Source of the DNA: Chloroflexi bacterium RBG_19FT_COMBO_55_16
GTDB lineage: Bacteria; Chloroflexota; Anaerolineae; Anaerolineales; UBA4823
Length of the DNA: 6,338 nt
Direction: 5' to 3'
Assembly (NCBI GenBank): GCA_001795335.1
Contig: MGOK01000087.1
Location: forward strand, 2,929 to 9,266
Part shown: piece after piece, positions 5,483 through 6,338 of the stretch
Position numbering within the stretch: the first letter of the stretch is position 1
Layout of the letters: every line of letters starts with the position of its first letter
Translations under genes and position numbers: made by a program
The notes under the pieces: model-generated
What the model saw: the letters and a program-made list of their open reading frames with translations, nothing else
Told to the model about the DNA's origin: nothing
Databases searched by the model: none

Positions 5483-6058
5483 TTAATCCTGGACAAGCCA
5501 ATAATCGCTCCCGCTCTTTTCGCGCCCCAGCAAGCGCGCCTCGACGAGTGACCGGCGCAGAAAAGCTGTATCTTGGTGGTATCGCGCCAGGATCTCGTTG
5601 ACCTGCTTCTCAGTGTAATGTGATCCAGGTTCGAAGGATTCGGCAATGTAGCGTAGAACGGCGTCTAATTTCTTGCGTTGGGTCGGGATGGTCTTGAGAT
5701 GCCCATCCGCCAGGGTGTAGTCAGTGATCACCTTGCGATCGTAAGCGTCCATATCTACATCAGCTGCGACGGCAGGTAAAGTCTCTTTAGCAAGTAGACG
5801 TTGGGCCATCACCTCCAGAGCTTTGCTCTCCAGCTGGTACAGATTGTAATAACTGGATGCGCGGGCGCTGACCAAGCCCGCTTCGGACAGCCGGGAGAGA
5901 TGGTGGGAAACTGTGGAAGGGCGCAAATTGAGCATCTCAGCCAGTTGTTCTACACTCAAGCTTTCTTGCGCCAGCAGACCCAGGATCTTCAGCCGGTTGA
6001 CATCCGATAGGGCTTTGAAGAAACGCAACAGGTCGTCTGTTAATAATATATTTTCCAT
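5483..6058 (-). CDS. ArsR-family winged-helix regulator fused to a DUF2087 domain
   Basis: This is a 191-aa predicted DNA-binding repressor. Residues 8-76 form an ArsR-type winged helix: LLRFFKALSDVNRLKILGLL (10-29) leads to the recognition region VEQLAEMLNLRPSTVSHHLS (36-55) and EAGLV. Residues 123-188 match DUF2087, with IPTQRKKLDAVLRYIAESF, YTEKQVNEILARYHQD, LRRSLVEARLLGREKSGSDYW. The protein has no cysteine at all, so the thiol metal site of ArsR/SmtB sensors is absent and the signal is unknown. I chose ATG 6058 because GGAG lies 6 nt upstream. An ATG at 6070 would add four residues (MELI) but lies within the operator arm and lacks a Shine-Dalgarno sequence. The perfect palindrome over its promoter implies autoregulation. 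Confidence 0.92.
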   Translation of the reverse strand: MENILLTDDLLRFFKALSDVNRLKILGLLAQESLSVEQLAEMLNLRPSTVSHHLSRLSEAGLVSARASSYYNLYQLESKALEVMAQRLLAKETLPAVAADVDMDAYDRKVITDYTLADGHLKTIPTQRKKLDAVLRYIAESFEPGSHYTEKQVNEILARYHQDTAFLRRSLVEARLLGREKSGSDYWLVQD

Positions 6059-6066
6059 GATCAGCT

Positions 6067-6106
6067 CCATATAATTAATTCGATGATAATCGAATTAATT
6101 ATATGG
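6067..6106. promoter_or_regulatory. Perfect 18-4-18 palindromic operator of the ArsR-DUF2087 gene
   Basis: CCATATAATTAATTCGAT (6067-6084) and ATCGAATTAATTATATGG (6089-6106) are perfect reverse complements around a GATA spacer. ArsR proteins bind as dimers to palindromes over promoters. This one covers the -10 box, the likely transcription start and part of the ribosome-binding site of the adjacent regulator gene. Confidence 0.85.
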
Positions 6107-6125
6107 TAATCATTTATTCTGTCAA
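6098..6125 (-). promoter_or_regulatory. Consensus promoter of the ArsR-DUF2087 gene
   Basis: Read on the minus strand, TTGACA (6125-6120) and TATAAT (6103-6098) are both exact consensus hexamers, 16 nt apart. Transcription would start near 6091, in the centre of the operator. The -10 box lies in the right operator arm, so a bound dimer would block polymerase. Confidence 0.8.
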
Positions 6126-6170
6126 GGGTATTGATTATGAGATATGAGACGAAAGGGTCAGGACATTCTC
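6107..6170. other. uvrA-regulator spacer outside the operator
   Basis: These bases hold the -35 box of the regulator and no recognisable uvrA terminator. uvrA transcripts may therefore read into the regulator gene. Confidence 0.35.
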
Positions 6171-6338
6171 CTAACCTTTCTCCATTATCTGTAACCCCTT
6201 TTCTCTGCAGAATTGACTTAAGAATTGCCCGGTATACGACTCAGGGGTGGCGCAGATCTCCTCCGGCGTGCCTTCGGCAACAATTCCACCACCGCGCTCA
6301 CCGCCTTCCGGACCGAGATCGATGATGTAATCAGCGAC
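6171..6338 (-). CDS. uvrA: UvrABC excinuclease subunit A, C-terminal end only (truncated by the window edge)
   Basis: UvrA is the ATPase that finds bulky DNA damage in nucleotide excision repair and loads UvrB. Only the last 55 codons lie here. They read [20 protein letters not shown], then [20 protein letters not shown] and a short tail ending in MEKG and TAG. The (S/A)[11 protein letters not shown](x)nGGxIVAxGTPEE pattern is the typical UvrA end, just after the second ABC signature and Walker B region. The tail [15 protein letters not shown] is a little longer than the shortest homologues. The gene lies upstream of the ArsR-type regulator on the same strand. I see no hairpin terminator in the 45 bases before the regulator promoter. 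Confidence 0.9.
   Translation of the reverse strand, partial: VADYIIDLGPEGGERGGGIVAEGTPEEICATPESYTGQFLSQFCREKGLQIMEKG

Noticed and set aside
6059..6070. Start of the regulator at ATG 6070
   Set aside because: It lies in the operator arm with no Shine-Dalgarno sequence, while ATG 6058 has GGAG 6 nt upstream and keeps the whole HTH domain.
6131..6325. 64-aa plus-strand ORF near the right edge
   Set aside because: It is antisense to the clear UvrA C-terminus.

Overview
The window reads as chromosomal housekeeping DNA of a bacterium with moderately high G+C. It carries the classical translation cluster thrS - infC - rpmI - rplT, then a small stress/RNA-modification gene group, then a convergent regulator next to the end of uvrA. 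The style of the proteins suggests a member of the Chloroflexota, perhaps Anaerolineae: the N-terminally extended L35, an ArsR-DUF2087 fusion, a DUF711 protein and an Af1521-like macrodomain. This placement is an impression from protein style, not a search result. I see no phage, IS, CRISPR, tRNA or rRNA sequence.

Region 1 (1-2740, + strand): the 3' two-thirds of thrS is open to the left edge. A strong imperfect hairpin follows, then an extended -10 promoter, then infC. infC has no ATG, GTG or TTG that preserves its conserved N-terminus, and it appears to start at ATC, 6 nt after a GAGGAG ribosome-binding site. rpmI (GTG start, near-perfect AAAGGAGG site) and rplT follow, separated by 94-nt and 120-nt gaps that contain dyads. 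A GC stem with a pyrimidine-rich tail ends the cluster.

Region 2 (2754-5480, + strand): a TTGACG-17-TGCTACAAT promoter lies almost on top of the start codon of a macrodomain gene, so that message is probably leaderless. The macrodomain gene is followed after 11 nt by a SpoU/TrmH-type RNA 2'-O-methyltransferase, and 27 nt later by a DUF711/UPF0210 gene. The three look like one operon. The macrodomain stop codon and the methyltransferase ribosome-binding site lie inside a canonical four-tract G-quadruplex motif (G4N4G4N2G4N4G4) that abuts the methyltransferase TTG start.

Region 3 (5447-6338): a 10-bp perfect hairpin acts as a shared terminator between DUF711 and the convergent ArsR-DUF2087 regulator. 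The regulator has a consensus promoter (TTGACA-16-TATAAT) whose -10 box lies inside a perfect 18-4-18 palindrome, a very likely autoregulatory operator. Upstream of it, on the same minus strand, the last 55 codons of uvrA run off the right edge.

The clearest things to look at again are the ATC start of infC, the G-quadruplex at the macrodomain/methyltransferase junction, the probably leaderless macrodomain mRNA, and the 40-bp perfect operator. I did not find a convincing new multi-gene defence or metabolic system. The macrodomain - methyltransferase - DUF711 set is the only grouping with possible unexplained joint function.
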